A stretch of 64,000 nucleotides of DNA from Pseudoflavonifractor sp050943825. Lineage in GTDB: Bacteria > Bacillota > Clostridia > Oscillospirales > Oscillospiraceae. Made by a program: the position numbers and the translations under genes. How positions within the stretch are numbered: the stretch's first letter is position 1; each line of letters starts with the position of its first letter. The notes under the pieces were generated by a model that was not told the DNA's origin, ran no database searches, and saw nothing but the letters and a program-made list of their open reading frames with translations. The stretch lies in the NCBI RefSeq assembly GCF_050943825.1, contig NZ_JBMNPX010000005.1, forward strand, positions 1-64,000, written 5' to 3'. This document shows positions 31,677 through 41,594 of the stretch, in pieces.

Positions 31677-32717
31677 ATGGACCAAGTCCCGTCCTCTCTC
31701 TTCTCGCTGGAGCACGCTCCCTTTCCCGCCCTGGTCATCCGGGACGGCAGAATCATAGCCTGCAACGGCGCGGCCATCCAGCAGCTGAAGCTGTCCCCCG
31801 CGGGCGGTGAAGCGCCGGAATTTCTGGCCGGACTCCTGGGCGCGGAAGGAACTGTCTCCGGCACCTGTACCGCCGCCGGGCAGACCTGGCGGCTCTCCCT
31901 TTCTCAGTATGAGGAGGGCATCCTGGCGGTGCTTCTGCCCGAGGACCCGGTCAGTTCCCCCTTCCCCGGCACTGCCGCCCTGCTGGAGCAGATGCGGCAG
32001 AACATCGGCAATCTGACTGCCGCCGCCCAGCTCATCACCCCCGCCCTGCAGGAGCTGGGCCCCAAATATCAGCAGTACCTGGCCATTATGAGCCAGAGCT
32101 TTTACCGTATGATGCGTCTGATGAACAACGCCGAGACCGCAGGTGCCCTGGCGGAGGGACGGCTGACCTTCTCCCCCGGCCCCCTGGACCTGGCCGGTCT
32201 GTGCCGGGAGCTGTGCCGGGAGGTGTCCGGCCTGGCAGAGACGGCAGGCGTGTCCCTCCGCTTTGACGACCAGTGCGGCTCTCTCCTCACCACCGGGGAC
32301 AGCGGACTCATCCGGCAGATGCTGCTGTGCCTCATCTCCAACGCCCTGAAGGCAGCCGGCAGCGGCGGCCGGGCTGGGCTGCGGCTGACAGAGGCAGGCG
32401 GCCGGGCCATTCTCACCGTGTGGGACAGCGGCGCCGGGCTGGACATCGGGACGGATGCAAAGGCCGGCGGCGCCGGAGCCGGTCTGCCCATTGCACGGCA
32501 GATCGCCGCCCTCCACGGCGGCGCGCTGATGCTGGAGAGCCGGCCGGGCGAAGGCCTGCGGGTCACGGTCTCGCTCCCTGTCAGCCGTCCGGAGCAGCCT
32601 CCCGTTCTCCGTACACCCCGGCAGATAGCCGACACTGCCGGCGGCTTCTCGCCTGTGCTGATAGAGCTGTCCGGTGTGCTGCCCTGGCAGGCCTTCCTGC
32701 CGGATATGCTGGAGTAA
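31677..32717 (+). CDS. Sensor-histidine-kinase-like protein lacking an evident phospho-acceptor histidine
   Basis: The 346-residue soluble product has a PAS-like N terminus (ALVIRDGRIIACNGAAIQ), a helical region about residues 100-150, and a C-terminal HATPase_c domain with the N-box LISNALKAAG near 225, G1 WDSGAGLD, and G2 AGAGLPIARQIAALHGG. In the helical region, where a HisKA domain would read R-H-[DE]-[LI]-x-x-P, it reads MRQNIGNL with no histidine and no proline; the only plausible site is therefore missing. No membrane segment and no response regulator gene is adjacent. It may bind ATP but signal without phosphotransfer, or act on another kinase. ATG at 31677 has GGAGGT 11 bases upstream; a GTG at 31668 is too near it. 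Confidence 0.8.
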   Translation: MDQVPSSLFSLEHAPFPALVIRDGRIIACNGAAIQQLKLSPAGGEAPEFLAGLLGAEGTVSGTCTAAGQTWRLSLSQYEEGILAVLLPEDPVSSPFPGTAALLEQMRQNIGNLTAAAQLITPALQELGPKYQQYLAIMSQSFYRMMRLMNNAETAGALAEGRLTFSPGPLDLAGLCRELCREVSGLAETAGVSLRFDDQCGSLLTTGDSGLIRQMLLCLISNALKAAGSGGRAGLRLTEAGGRAILTVWDSGAGLDIGTDAKAGGAGAGLPIARQIAALHGGALMLESRPGEGLRVTVSLPVSRPEQPPVLRTPRQIADTAGGFSPVLIELSGVLPWQAFLPDMLE

Positions 32718-32746
32718 TTTCTTTCTTGTTATTATACGTCAAATAC

Positions 32747-32775
32747 TTGACAATCCCGCATGTATGCCGTACAAT
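32747..32775 (+). promoter_or_regulatory. Consensus promoter of the marR gene
   Basis: TTGACA (32747-32752), 17 bases, TACAAT (32770-32775). The start falls near 32782, at the edge of the operator at 32785-32803. Confidence 0.85.
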
Positions 32776-32784
32776 TCAAAAAGG

Positions 32785-32803
32785 TAACATGCTATATATT
32801 TGA
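32785..32803 (+). promoter_or_regulatory. Putative MarR operator, site 1
   Basis: TAACATGCTATATATTTGA lies just past the transcription start of marR. It matches, in inverted orientation, 17 of 19 bases of the site at 33270-33288. Binding here would block marR transcription. Confidence 0.6.
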
Positions 32804-32816
32804 TTCGGAGGGTTTC

Positions 32817-33254
32817 ATGGGCAGAGAAAACGATGTAGGGTTCCTGATTAAGCTGATTTACGATGACCACGGCAAGGTGCTCTATCAGCGTTTTCGCTCC
32901 GAGGGGATCACACCCGCCCAGGCTGAGGTGCTCCGCTTTGTCATGTCCCAGGGCGGCGCACGGATCACCCTGCGGGATGTGGAGGCCTTTCTGGGGGTGT
33001 CCCACCCCACGGTGGTGGGGCTGGTGAGCCGTCTGGTGGAGAAGGGTCTGCTGATCAGCGTGCCCGACCCGGACGACAGGCGGGCCAGGAATCTCTATCC
33101 CCTTCCCCCGGCGGACGCCAAGGGTGAATCTCTGGACGCCATTGAGGACAGCGAAGAGCTGCTCACCCGCGGATTCACCCCGGAGGAGCGGACGGAGCTG
33201 ATCCGGCTGCTGAAGCGGGTGCGTGAAAACCTGCAGAAGGAGTTGGGCGAATAG
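32817..33254 (+). CDS. MarR-family transcriptional regulator
   Basis: Dimeric winged-helix DNA-binding protein, usually a repressor released by a small ligand or oxidation. The 145-residue product has the MarR order: N-terminal dimer helix VGFLIKLIYDDHGKVLY, ITPAQAEVLRFVMSQGG, the recognition helix region LGVSHPTVVGLVSRLVEKGLL, the wing SVPDPDDRRARNLYPL, and a C-terminal dimer helix. There is no cysteine-based sensor. ATG at 32817 follows GGAGGG closely. Two nearly identical operator-like sites flank the gene, at its own promoter and before the flavoprotein gene at 33325, so it probably controls both itself and that reductase. Confidence 0.92.
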   Translation: MGRENDVGFLIKLIYDDHGKVLYQRFRSEGITPAQAEVLRFVMSQGGARITLRDVEAFLGVSHPTVVGLVSRLVEKGLLISVPDPDDRRARNLYPLPPADAKGESLDAIEDSEELLTRGFTPEERTELIRLLKRVRENLQKELGE

Positions 33255-33269
33255 CCCTTCTTCTTTTCC

Positions 33270-33288
33270 TCTAATATATAGCATATTA
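33270..33288 (+). promoter_or_regulatory. Putative MarR operator, site 2
   Basis: TCTAATATATAGCATATTA contains the inverted repeat AATAT/ATATT and matches site 1. A weak promoter, TTCTTT (33261-33266), 17 bases, TATTAC (33284-33289), overlaps it and would read the flavoprotein gene. Confidence 0.6.
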
Positions 33289-33324
33289 CATATTTGCCAC
33301 GGCACACATGAGGAGGAATTTGTT

Positions 33325-35703
33325 ATGAAAAGAGCCTTTTCCCTGTTCCTCGCGCTGGCGCTGCTGTTCTCCCTGGCCTCCTGCTCCCAGCAGGAGCCTG
33401 AGACCAGCCCCACCGGCTCCCAGAGCCAGGCGGCGTCCTACACCGGCACCGCCCGGGGCTACGGCGGGGACATCAGCGTCACCATCGAGGTAACCGACGG
33501 CGTGATCACCGCCTGCACCATCGACGCCCCCGACGAGACCCCCGACATCGGCGGCGCCCAGATTGACCACTTCCAGACCGCCATTGTGGAAAATCAGGGC
33601 CAGGTGGACACGGTCTCCGGCGCCACCGGCACCTCCAACGGCGTCATCGCCGCCCTTCAGGACGCCATGCGCCAGGCCGGGCTGCTGGACACCGCCGAGT
33701 ACAAGATGACCCCCGGCACCTACACCGGCCAGTCCCACGGCTTCTCCTGCATCGACTTCGTCACCGTGGACGTGACGGTGGACGAGAGCAGCATCGTCTC
33801 CCTGTCCCTCCAGGACAATTTTGTGGACGACCAGGACTCCTACGAGAACCGCTACCTGTGCACCGGCGCCTTTGAGGAGCTGGAGCCTGAGATTCTGGAG
33901 CTGCAGAGCATCGGCGTGGACGCCGTCACCGGCGCCACCGGCTCCTCCAACGGCATCAAGAACGCCATCCGCTCCGCCCTGGAGCAGGCCTTCGCCGCTT
34001 CCGGCTACTCCGAGAACGAGATCAACACCGCCATCAACGCCATGTTCATGACCCCCTCCTCCAAGACCGACGAGGTGGTGGAGCTGAGCTGTGACGTGGT
34101 GGTGGTGGGCGCCGGCGCCGCCGGTACCGTAGCCTCTCTGGCCGCCCTGGACAGCGGCGCCTCCGTACTCAACATCGAGAAGACCTTCCGCTGGGGCGGT
34201 CAGTCCATGATGACCGGCGGTCCCAAGGCCTACAGCCCAGACACCACTGAGGAGCAGGCCCAGGCCATCCTGGACACCTATGAGGCCACCATCGCCAACC
34301 ACCGCCACGGCGAGGAGGACTCCCAGTGAAACGACCCGGACTATGTCTCCTCCCACGCCGACGAGTACACCCCTGTCAACGCCGAGGCCTATAAGGCTGT
34401 GGTTCCCGCCTCCGGTCTGGGTCTGCAGAAGATCATGGAGTACGGCATGGCCTTCACCAAGTCCATGATGGGCCTCATGCTGGAGGGCGGCATGGAGGGT
34501 ATGACCGAGGGCGGCCCCATGGCTCTGCCCACCACCCCCGAGGACCCCGACCTGCTCACCGCTGACAGCGTGTACACCTTCGGCACCGACGGCGAGGGTA
34601 CCAGCGTGTCCTACTACCAGGCTGAGAAGTACTTTGACACCGTGTACGACAACTACATTGCCAACGGCGGCCAGGCGCTCCTGTCCACCACCGTCACCAA
34701 TCTGACCTACGACGACAACGGCAATATCACCGGTGTGGATGCCCAGGGCGACGACGGCACCACCTACCATGTCGCCGCCAAGGCGGTTGTGCTGGCCACC
34801 GGCGGCTACGGCGGCAACGACGAGCTGATGGACGAGTGGGCCGGCGGCGGCGACGACTGGCTCTACTACGGCTGGCAGGGCAACGACGGCGACGGCATCG
34901 TCATGGCCATGGACGCCGGCGCAGCCCCCTACAATCTGGACGCCTACCCCATGAGCCACCAGCGCATGGGCGAGCAGTTCATCACCGCCTTTGAGGTCCA
35001 GACCACCGACGACGGCACCCAGTGGTCCCCCAACGACCTGACCGTCATCCTGGCCTGCAACCCCGACGGCGTGTTCGTGGAGAACGACGGCACCTCCTTC
35101 CGCCCCGAGGACTATGACGCCTACAACCCCATGGGCGGCTTCTCCGGCGCCATGGGTACCTACTCCATCGGCTCCTCCTACTACGTGGTCTACTCCGCCG
35201 ACCAGCTCCAGGCCTACGCCGAGAGCGGCCTGACCAGCAACGCCATGGGCTTCCAGAACGTGGGTCTGGGCATCCCCACCGGCATGGCCCTGGGCGACTG
35301 GGTGGACCAGGTGATGGAGCAGGCCGTGAGCCAGGGCTTTGCCTGGAAGGTGTCCTCCCTCTCTGAGGGCGACGCCCTGCTGGGCTTTGAGGACGGCACC
35401 CTGGCCGCCGCTTACGGCACCAGCACCTCCGACGCCAACGCCGATGGCAGCGAGTACTACTACATTATGAAGTGCTGCGGTCTGGCTATCAGCTCCTGCG
35501 GCGGCGTGGAGGTCAACGAGAACATGCAGGCTGTCCGTGAGGACGGCACCGCCATCGAAAACCTCTTCGTGGCGGGCAACGACGGCTTCGGCAACATCAT
35601 GGCCACCGGTGCCGAGTACCCCATTGGCGGCGACGCCGGCATGTGGGTCTTCGGCAGCGGCTACATCGCTGGCGAGCAGGCCGCCGCTCTGGCAGCAGGC
35701 TGA
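33325..35703 (+). pseudogene. Secreted flavoprotein reductase (fumarate-reductase-like) with in-frame TGA
   Basis: One reading frame of 792 codons interrupted by TGA at 34327-34329 (codon 335). Before it: a lipoprotein signal ending LASC (C20), two FMN_bind domains with flavinylation motifs DTVSGAT (95-101) and DAVTGAT (199-205), and the FAD-binding run VVVVGAGAAGTVASLAALD. After it the same frame continues with the rest of the FAD domain, including VVLATGGYGGNDELMDEW and the C-terminal GNIMATGAEYPIGGDAGMW. Such proteins reduce small electron acceptors outside the cell. TGG to TGA (Trp lost in SQ-W-NDPDY) is the simplest explanation; sequencing error, readthrough or selenocysteine remain. ATG at 33325 has GAGGAGG upstream. 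Coding quality downstream shows no decay, so the break is recent. Confidence 0.85.
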
Positions 35704-35727
35704 GGCCCTCTTCACAGACAAACAACA

Positions 35728-35762
35728 GCGCGGCCCGGATTGCTCCGGGCCGCGCCGTTTTA
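35728..35762 (+). terminator. Terminator after the flavoprotein gene
   Basis: GCGCGGCCCGGA (35728-35739) pairs perfectly with TCCGGGCCGCGC (35744-35755), then CGTTTTATTT. A second, shorter copy at 36809-36836 results from the tandem duplication. Confidence 0.9.
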
Positions 35763-36808
35763 TTTGGATTTATCCCGCCTCGGTCACCTGCATCAGCTGG
35801 TCCAGAGCCCGGGCAATGCCCACGTCCTCCTGACAGTCCATATCCTCCAGCAGGTCCAGTACCCGCTCCACCTCATCCACCGCCCGGATGACGCTCTCCC
35901 GGGACTGCTCAATCTGCTCCTGTACCGCCATATCGGCAAAGAAGCCGTCAAAGAAGTAGTCGGCAAAGGTGGCGAAGTCCCCGATGGATACCTGGGCCTG
36001 GGAGATCAGGTCCACGTCGGCCAGCTCGGTACGGAACCGGGACAGAGCCCGCTGGGCCTGGTCCACATAGTCCCGGGCCTCGTCCAGGGTGTTGTGCTTC
36101 ATCATGGTGGTGAACGTGCCTCCGCCCAGCATGTCCCAGGTGCCCAGGTCCTCGGCCTCACCCAGGCTGCCGTCCGCCGCATCCAGACAGGAGAGCACCT
36201 CCCGCCCGGCGGCAATGGCCTCGCCCAGCTCCTTTTTCCGGCTCTGCCGGGCAGCGATCTCCTCCTCCAGGGCGGCGATCCGCTCCCCCGCCGCGCCGCC
36301 TGCCTCACGCAGCAGGGCCCGCTTCTCCTCCAGGGCCGCCTCCCGCTCCGCGGTGCAGTCGGGTACCTTATCCAGCTCCTGACCCATTTCGGCCAGCCGG
36401 TTTTGGGCGTCCTCCACGTCCCGGAGGGCCTGCTCATACTTGGCCTGGGCCGCCAGAGCCTCCGCCTCCTCCTTGGAGAGGCGGACCTCCCGGTCGCCGG
36501 TGATGCGCAGCCACAGCCCCTTCAGGCTTATGCCCTCCAGCTCCTCCACGTCCCGCCGCTCCTTGGCCAGGAGCTGCTTCAGCTCCTCCGCCCGGGCGGA
36601 ACGCTTGTCCGCCTCTTCCTGCAGGACGGACCACTGGGCCAGCAGTCGCCGCCGCTTCTCCTGCCTCTCCCCCAGCTCCGCCAGGGTGCGGTTCAGTTCT
36701 TCCAGTGTACGCGCCATATTCCGTCTCTCCTTTCGCCGGTTTTCTCCCCTTTATTCTACCCGCTGGCCCGTCTCCGCGCAAGCTTTCCCCTGGACTTCCT
36801 GATTGAGG
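35732..36808. repeat. Tandem duplication, unit A (about 1.08 kb)
   Basis: Unit A runs from the terminator stem of the flavoprotein gene through the intact coiled-coil gene and its upstream region, to TTGAGG at 36808. Unit B (36809-37854) repeats the same order. Identity is high at both edges and moderate in the coding middle. Confidence 0.9.
35770..36717 (-). CDS. Coiled-coil protein of unknown function, intact copy
   Basis: Not recognised by function. The 315-residue product is almost entirely charged heptad-like helix: N-terminal LEELNRTLAELGERQEKRR, a short non-coil insert KGLWLRITGDREVRLSKEE at about 65-85, a long Glu/Arg/Ala helix, then a globular-looking C-terminal third with ARDYVDQAQRALSRFR and FADYFFDGFFADMAV. 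No signal, membrane segment or catalytic motif. ATG at 36717 has AAAGGAG about 10 bases upstream. It is the intact partner of a tandem duplicate at 36847-37764; the proteins are read in the same direction. A scaffold or stress-type role would be a guess. Confidence 0.8.
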   Translation of the reverse strand: MARTLEELNRTLAELGERQEKRRRLLAQWSVLQEEADKRSARAEELKQLLAKERRDVEELEGISLKGLWLRITGDREVRLSKEEAEALAAQAKYEQALRDVEDAQNRLAEMGQELDKVPDCTAEREAALEEKRALLREAGGAAGERIAALEEEIAARQSRKKELGEAIAAGREVLSCLDAADGSLGEAEDLGTWDMLGGGTFTTMMKHNTLDEARDYVDQAQRALSRFRTELADVDLISQAQVSIGDFATFADYFFDGFFADMAVQEQIEQSRESVIRAVDEVERVLDLLEDMDCQEDVGIARALDQLMQVTEAG

Positions 36809-37854
36809 GGCCCGGATTCTTCCGGGCCGCGCTGTTTTATTTGGATTTATCCCGTCTCAGTCAGCTGCGTCAGCGCGTCCTGGGCGCGGGAGATGCCCAC
36901 TTCCTCCTGACAGTCCAGGTCCTCCAGCTGGTCCAGTACCCGTTCCACCTCATGCACCGCCCGGATGACGCTCTCCCCGGACTGCCCAATCTGCTTCAGC
37001 AATGCCATGTCGTCAAGGAAGTCGGAAAGGAAGTAGCCGGGAAAGGCGGCGAAGGCCTCGATGGGTACCTTGGCCCGGGAGCTCAGGGCCGCGTCGGCCG
37101 GCTCGGTGCGGAACCGGGACAGGAGCTGCTGGGCCTGATCCACATAGTTCCGGGTCTCATTCAATGCGTACTGCTTCATCCTGGTGGTGGAGGTATCTTC
37201 ACCTTCACTCATCTCGCGGATCGCCTCGTACAGGCGGGAGAACACCTCCTGTGCGGCGGCAATGACCTCGCCCAGCTCCTCTTTCCGGCTCTGCCGGGCA
37301 GCGAGTTCCTCCTCCAGGGCAGCGATCCGCTCCCCCACCGCGCCGCCCGCCTCACGCAGCAGGGCACGCTTCTCCTTCAGGGCCGCCTCCCGCTCGGCGG
37401 TGCAGTCGGGTACCTGGTCCAGCTCCCGGCCCATTTCGGCCAGCCGGTTTTTGGCGTCCTCCACGTCCCGGAGGGCCTGCTCATACTTGGCCTGGGCCGC
37501 CAGGGCCTCCGCCTTCTCCTTGGAGAGGCGGCCCTCCCGGTCGCCGGTGATGCGCAGCCACAGCCCCTTCAGGCTCATGCCCTCCAGCTCCTCCACATCC
37601 CGCCGCTCCTTGGCCAGGATCTGCTTCAGCTCCTCCGCCCGTGCGGAACACCTGTTCTTCTCTCTCTTCAGGACGAACCACTGGTCCAGCAGCTGCTACC
37701 GCTTCTCCTGCCGCTCCCCCAGCTCCGTCAGGGTACGGTTCAGTTCTTCCAGTGTACGCGCCATATTCCGTCTCTCCTTTCGCCGGTTTTCTCTCTTTTA
37801 TTCTACCCGCTCGCCGGTCACCGCGCAAGCTTTCCCCTGGACTTCCTGGTTGAG
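36809..37854. repeat. Tandem duplication, unit B
   Basis: Second copy of the unit at 35732-36808, about 30 bases shorter through small in-frame losses. It starts with a duplicated plus-strand terminator (36809-36836) that no longer follows a gene, and ends inside the spacer of the tex promoter. Confidence 0.9.
36847..37764 (-). pseudogene. Coiled-coil protein, duplicate copy broken by TAG
   Basis: Paralogue of the gene at 35770-36717. The frame from ATG 37764 (same AAAGGAG site as the intact copy) meets TAG at 37696-37698, codon 23, where the intact copy has CGG in QEKRRRLL. Beyond the stop the frame stays open to 36847 and keeps strong similarity, for instance KGLWLRITGDREGRLSKEKAE with one segment after it, and a C-terminal third that has lost about ten residues. 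A restart at an internal GTG near 37596 could give a 249-residue fragment, but no good ribosome site precedes it. Most likely a young pseudogene; readthrough or an assembly error cannot be excluded. Confidence 0.82.
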
Positions 37855-37866
37855 ATGCCGTAAAAT
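37838..37866 (+). promoter_or_regulatory. Sigma-A promoter of tex
   Basis: TGGACT (37838-37843), 17 bases, TAAAAT (37861-37866). The -35 is inside duplicated unit B; unit A has the same -35 but not the -10. Confidence 0.65.
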
Positions 37867-37907
37867 ATACCTCAAAGAACACGCATACTACACAAAGGAG
37901 TTTTGCA

Positions 37908-40070
<2,163 letters not shown>

Positions 40071-40188
40071 GCCCAAAATCAGCCATGCAACCTGAAGTTG
40101 CGCGAAAAAATCCCCGCCGAAACGCCGGGTTGGTGGTAAAACCGGCCTTCTTCCGGCAAAATGATGCTGAAAGGAGTGACCGATTCAA

Positions 40189-41112
40189 ATGACTCATTTT
40201 GAACATAATCTGCCCATTCTCCGCCGCCGGGCCGGGTACACCCAGGAGAGCCTGGCCGAGGCCCTGGGCGTGAGCCGCCAGGCGGTGAGCAAGTGGGAGA
40301 GCGGCCAGACCCTTCCCGAGGCCGCCACCCTGCTCACCCTGGCTGACCTGCTCTCCTGCACCCTGGACCAGCTGATGCGGGAAGAGCTGTCTGAGACGGA
40401 TTTTCCCCCGCCTCCCGCCCCTGACACTGCGGCTGAGGAGGCCCGGTTCGCCCTCTTCGTGGCCTACGACCAGCACATGGACCGCTTCTCCGTCCTCATG
40501 GCCGCCGGAGTGTTCCTGTCCGTCGCCAGCATAGCCTCCATTCTGGGCGGCTGTCTGGTCTGGGGTGAGACGGGCTTTATCGTACTTCCCTTCTTTTTGT
40601 GCCTGGCGGCAGCGGTATTTCTGTTTATCTGGGGCGGCATCGCCCACAGTGACTTCCGCAAAGCCCACCCAACGGTGCCGCCTTTCTACAATGCCGATGC
40701 CATTACCGCCTTCCGGAAAATATTCCGGGCGGGCATCGCCATCGGGGTAGCCGCCATTCTGGTGGCAGTGGCCCTGCTGATAGGGCTGTCCGTGCTGTGG
40801 CAGTTCCAGCCCAACGGCGGCGCAGCAGCCTGTACGGTGTTCTTCTTGATTGTGGCGGCCGCAGTGGCCGCTCTGGTCTACCTGGGCATCCAGCACAGCA
40901 AGTACCACGGTAGCGGCGCTGCCCAGGAGGAGGCCAGTTGGACCTATACCCCTTCCCCTGCTTCTGACCGCCGGTGCGGCTTTATTATGTCGGCTGCCAC
41001 CATCATCTTCCTGGTGGCGGGCTTTGTGTTCGACGCCTGGCACCCCACCTGGATTGTCTTTCCGGTGGGAGGACTTCTCTGCGGCATGGTAAGCGCCGCA
41101 GGCAGGAAATGA
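40189..41112 (+). CDS. XRE-family regulator with membrane segments
   Basis: The 307-residue product joins an N-terminal helix-turn-helix domain (residues 1-65; RRRAGYTQESLAEALGVSRQ, KWESGQTLPE) to a C-terminal region with about five hydrophobic helices, in pairs near residues 105-145, 185-250 and 265-295. Membrane-bound XRE proteins of this kind are common in Clostridia and may sense the envelope; the target is unknown. ATG at 40189 has AAGGAG 12 bases upstream, a long spacing. A small zincin gene follows after 9 bases in the same direction, so the two are probably co-transcribed and perhaps functionally tied. Confidence 0.85.
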   Translation: MTHFEHNLPILRRRAGYTQESLAEALGVSRQAVSKWESGQTLPEAATLLTLADLLSCTLDQLMREELSETDFPPPPAPDTAAEEARFALFVAYDQHMDRFSVLMAAGVFLSVASIASILGGCLVWGETGFIVLPFFLCLAAAVFLFIWGGIAHSDFRKAHPTVPPFYNADAITAFRKIFRAGIAIGVAAILVAVALLIGLSVLWQFQPNGGAAACTVFFLIVAAAVAALVYLGIQHSKYHGSGAAQEEASWTYTPSPASDRRCGFIMSAATIIFLVAGFVFDAWHPTWIVFPVGGLLCGMVSAAGRK

Positions 41113-41121
41113 GGAATCAGT

Positions 41122-41496
41122 ATGACCTTTGATGAGGCAGGCAACCTGTTGGACCGGATGGCGGAGGAGTTCCCTGAGGAATTCTATGCCGACCTCAACG
41201 GTGGTATCTCCCTCCTGCCCGACGAGATGCCGGACCCGGAGTTCCCGTCGGGGGAGATGTATATTCTGGGCGAGTACTGCGACGACCAGATGGGCCGGTA
41301 CATTCTCCTGTACTACGGCTCCTTTGCCGCCCTGGCCGCCAAAGAGGAATGGACCGAAGCGGACTGGGAGGAGGAGCTCTATGCCACCCTGGCCCACGAG
41401 TTCACCCACCACATCGAGGGTCTGGCGGGCGAGCGGGGCCTGGATTTGAAGGACGAGGCCTTTCTGGAGGCCTGGCACGAAGAACTTGACCCATAA
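41122..41496 (+). CDS. Small zincin-like metallopeptidase
   Basis: Predicted cytoplasmic zinc protein of 124 residues. It contains HEFTHHIEGLAG at about residues 93-104, an HExxH zinc-binding motif followed by E at a distance typical of the small metallopeptidase (DUF1025-like) family, and acidic N- and C-terminal parts. There is no signal peptide. Proteolysis has not been shown for most of this family. ATG at 41122 starts 9 bases after the membrane regulator stop with GAGGA in between. Regulator plus HExxH protein recalls XRE/ImmA-type pairs, where the protease clears a repressor, but here the regulator is membrane-bound and the link is speculative. Confidence 0.85.
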   Translation: MTFDEAGNLLDRMAEEFPEEFYADLNGGISLLPDEMPDPEFPSGEMYILGEYCDDQMGRYILLYYGSFAALAAKEEWTEADWEEELYATLAHEFTHHIEGLAGERGLDLKDEAFLEAWHEELDP

Positions 41497-41502
41497 AACA
41501 GA

Positions 41503-41538
41503 GGGCTCCGCCGGTTTTACCGGCGGAGCCCTTGTTCT
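41503..41538. terminator. Terminator between zincin and epimerase genes
   Basis: GGGCTCCGCCGG (41503-41514) pairs perfectly with CCGGCGGAGCCC (41520-41531) around TTTTA, then TTGTTCT. Confidence 0.85.
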
Positions 41539-41594
41539 ATAAAGGCACTATCGGTGCGGCAATGACCCGCTCCAGCGGGCTCTATCTTTGGCCA

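Noticed and set aside
34327..34440. Selenocysteine codon in the flavoprotein
   Set aside because: No stable hairpin with a bulged or GG-type loop was found in the bases after the TGA, and the family is not known for selenocysteine; kept only as a remote option.
36847..37596. 249-residue coiled-coil protein as an independent gene
   Set aside because: Comparison with the adjacent copy shows that it is the 3' part of a longer gene cut by TAG; the internal GTG has no good ribosome site.
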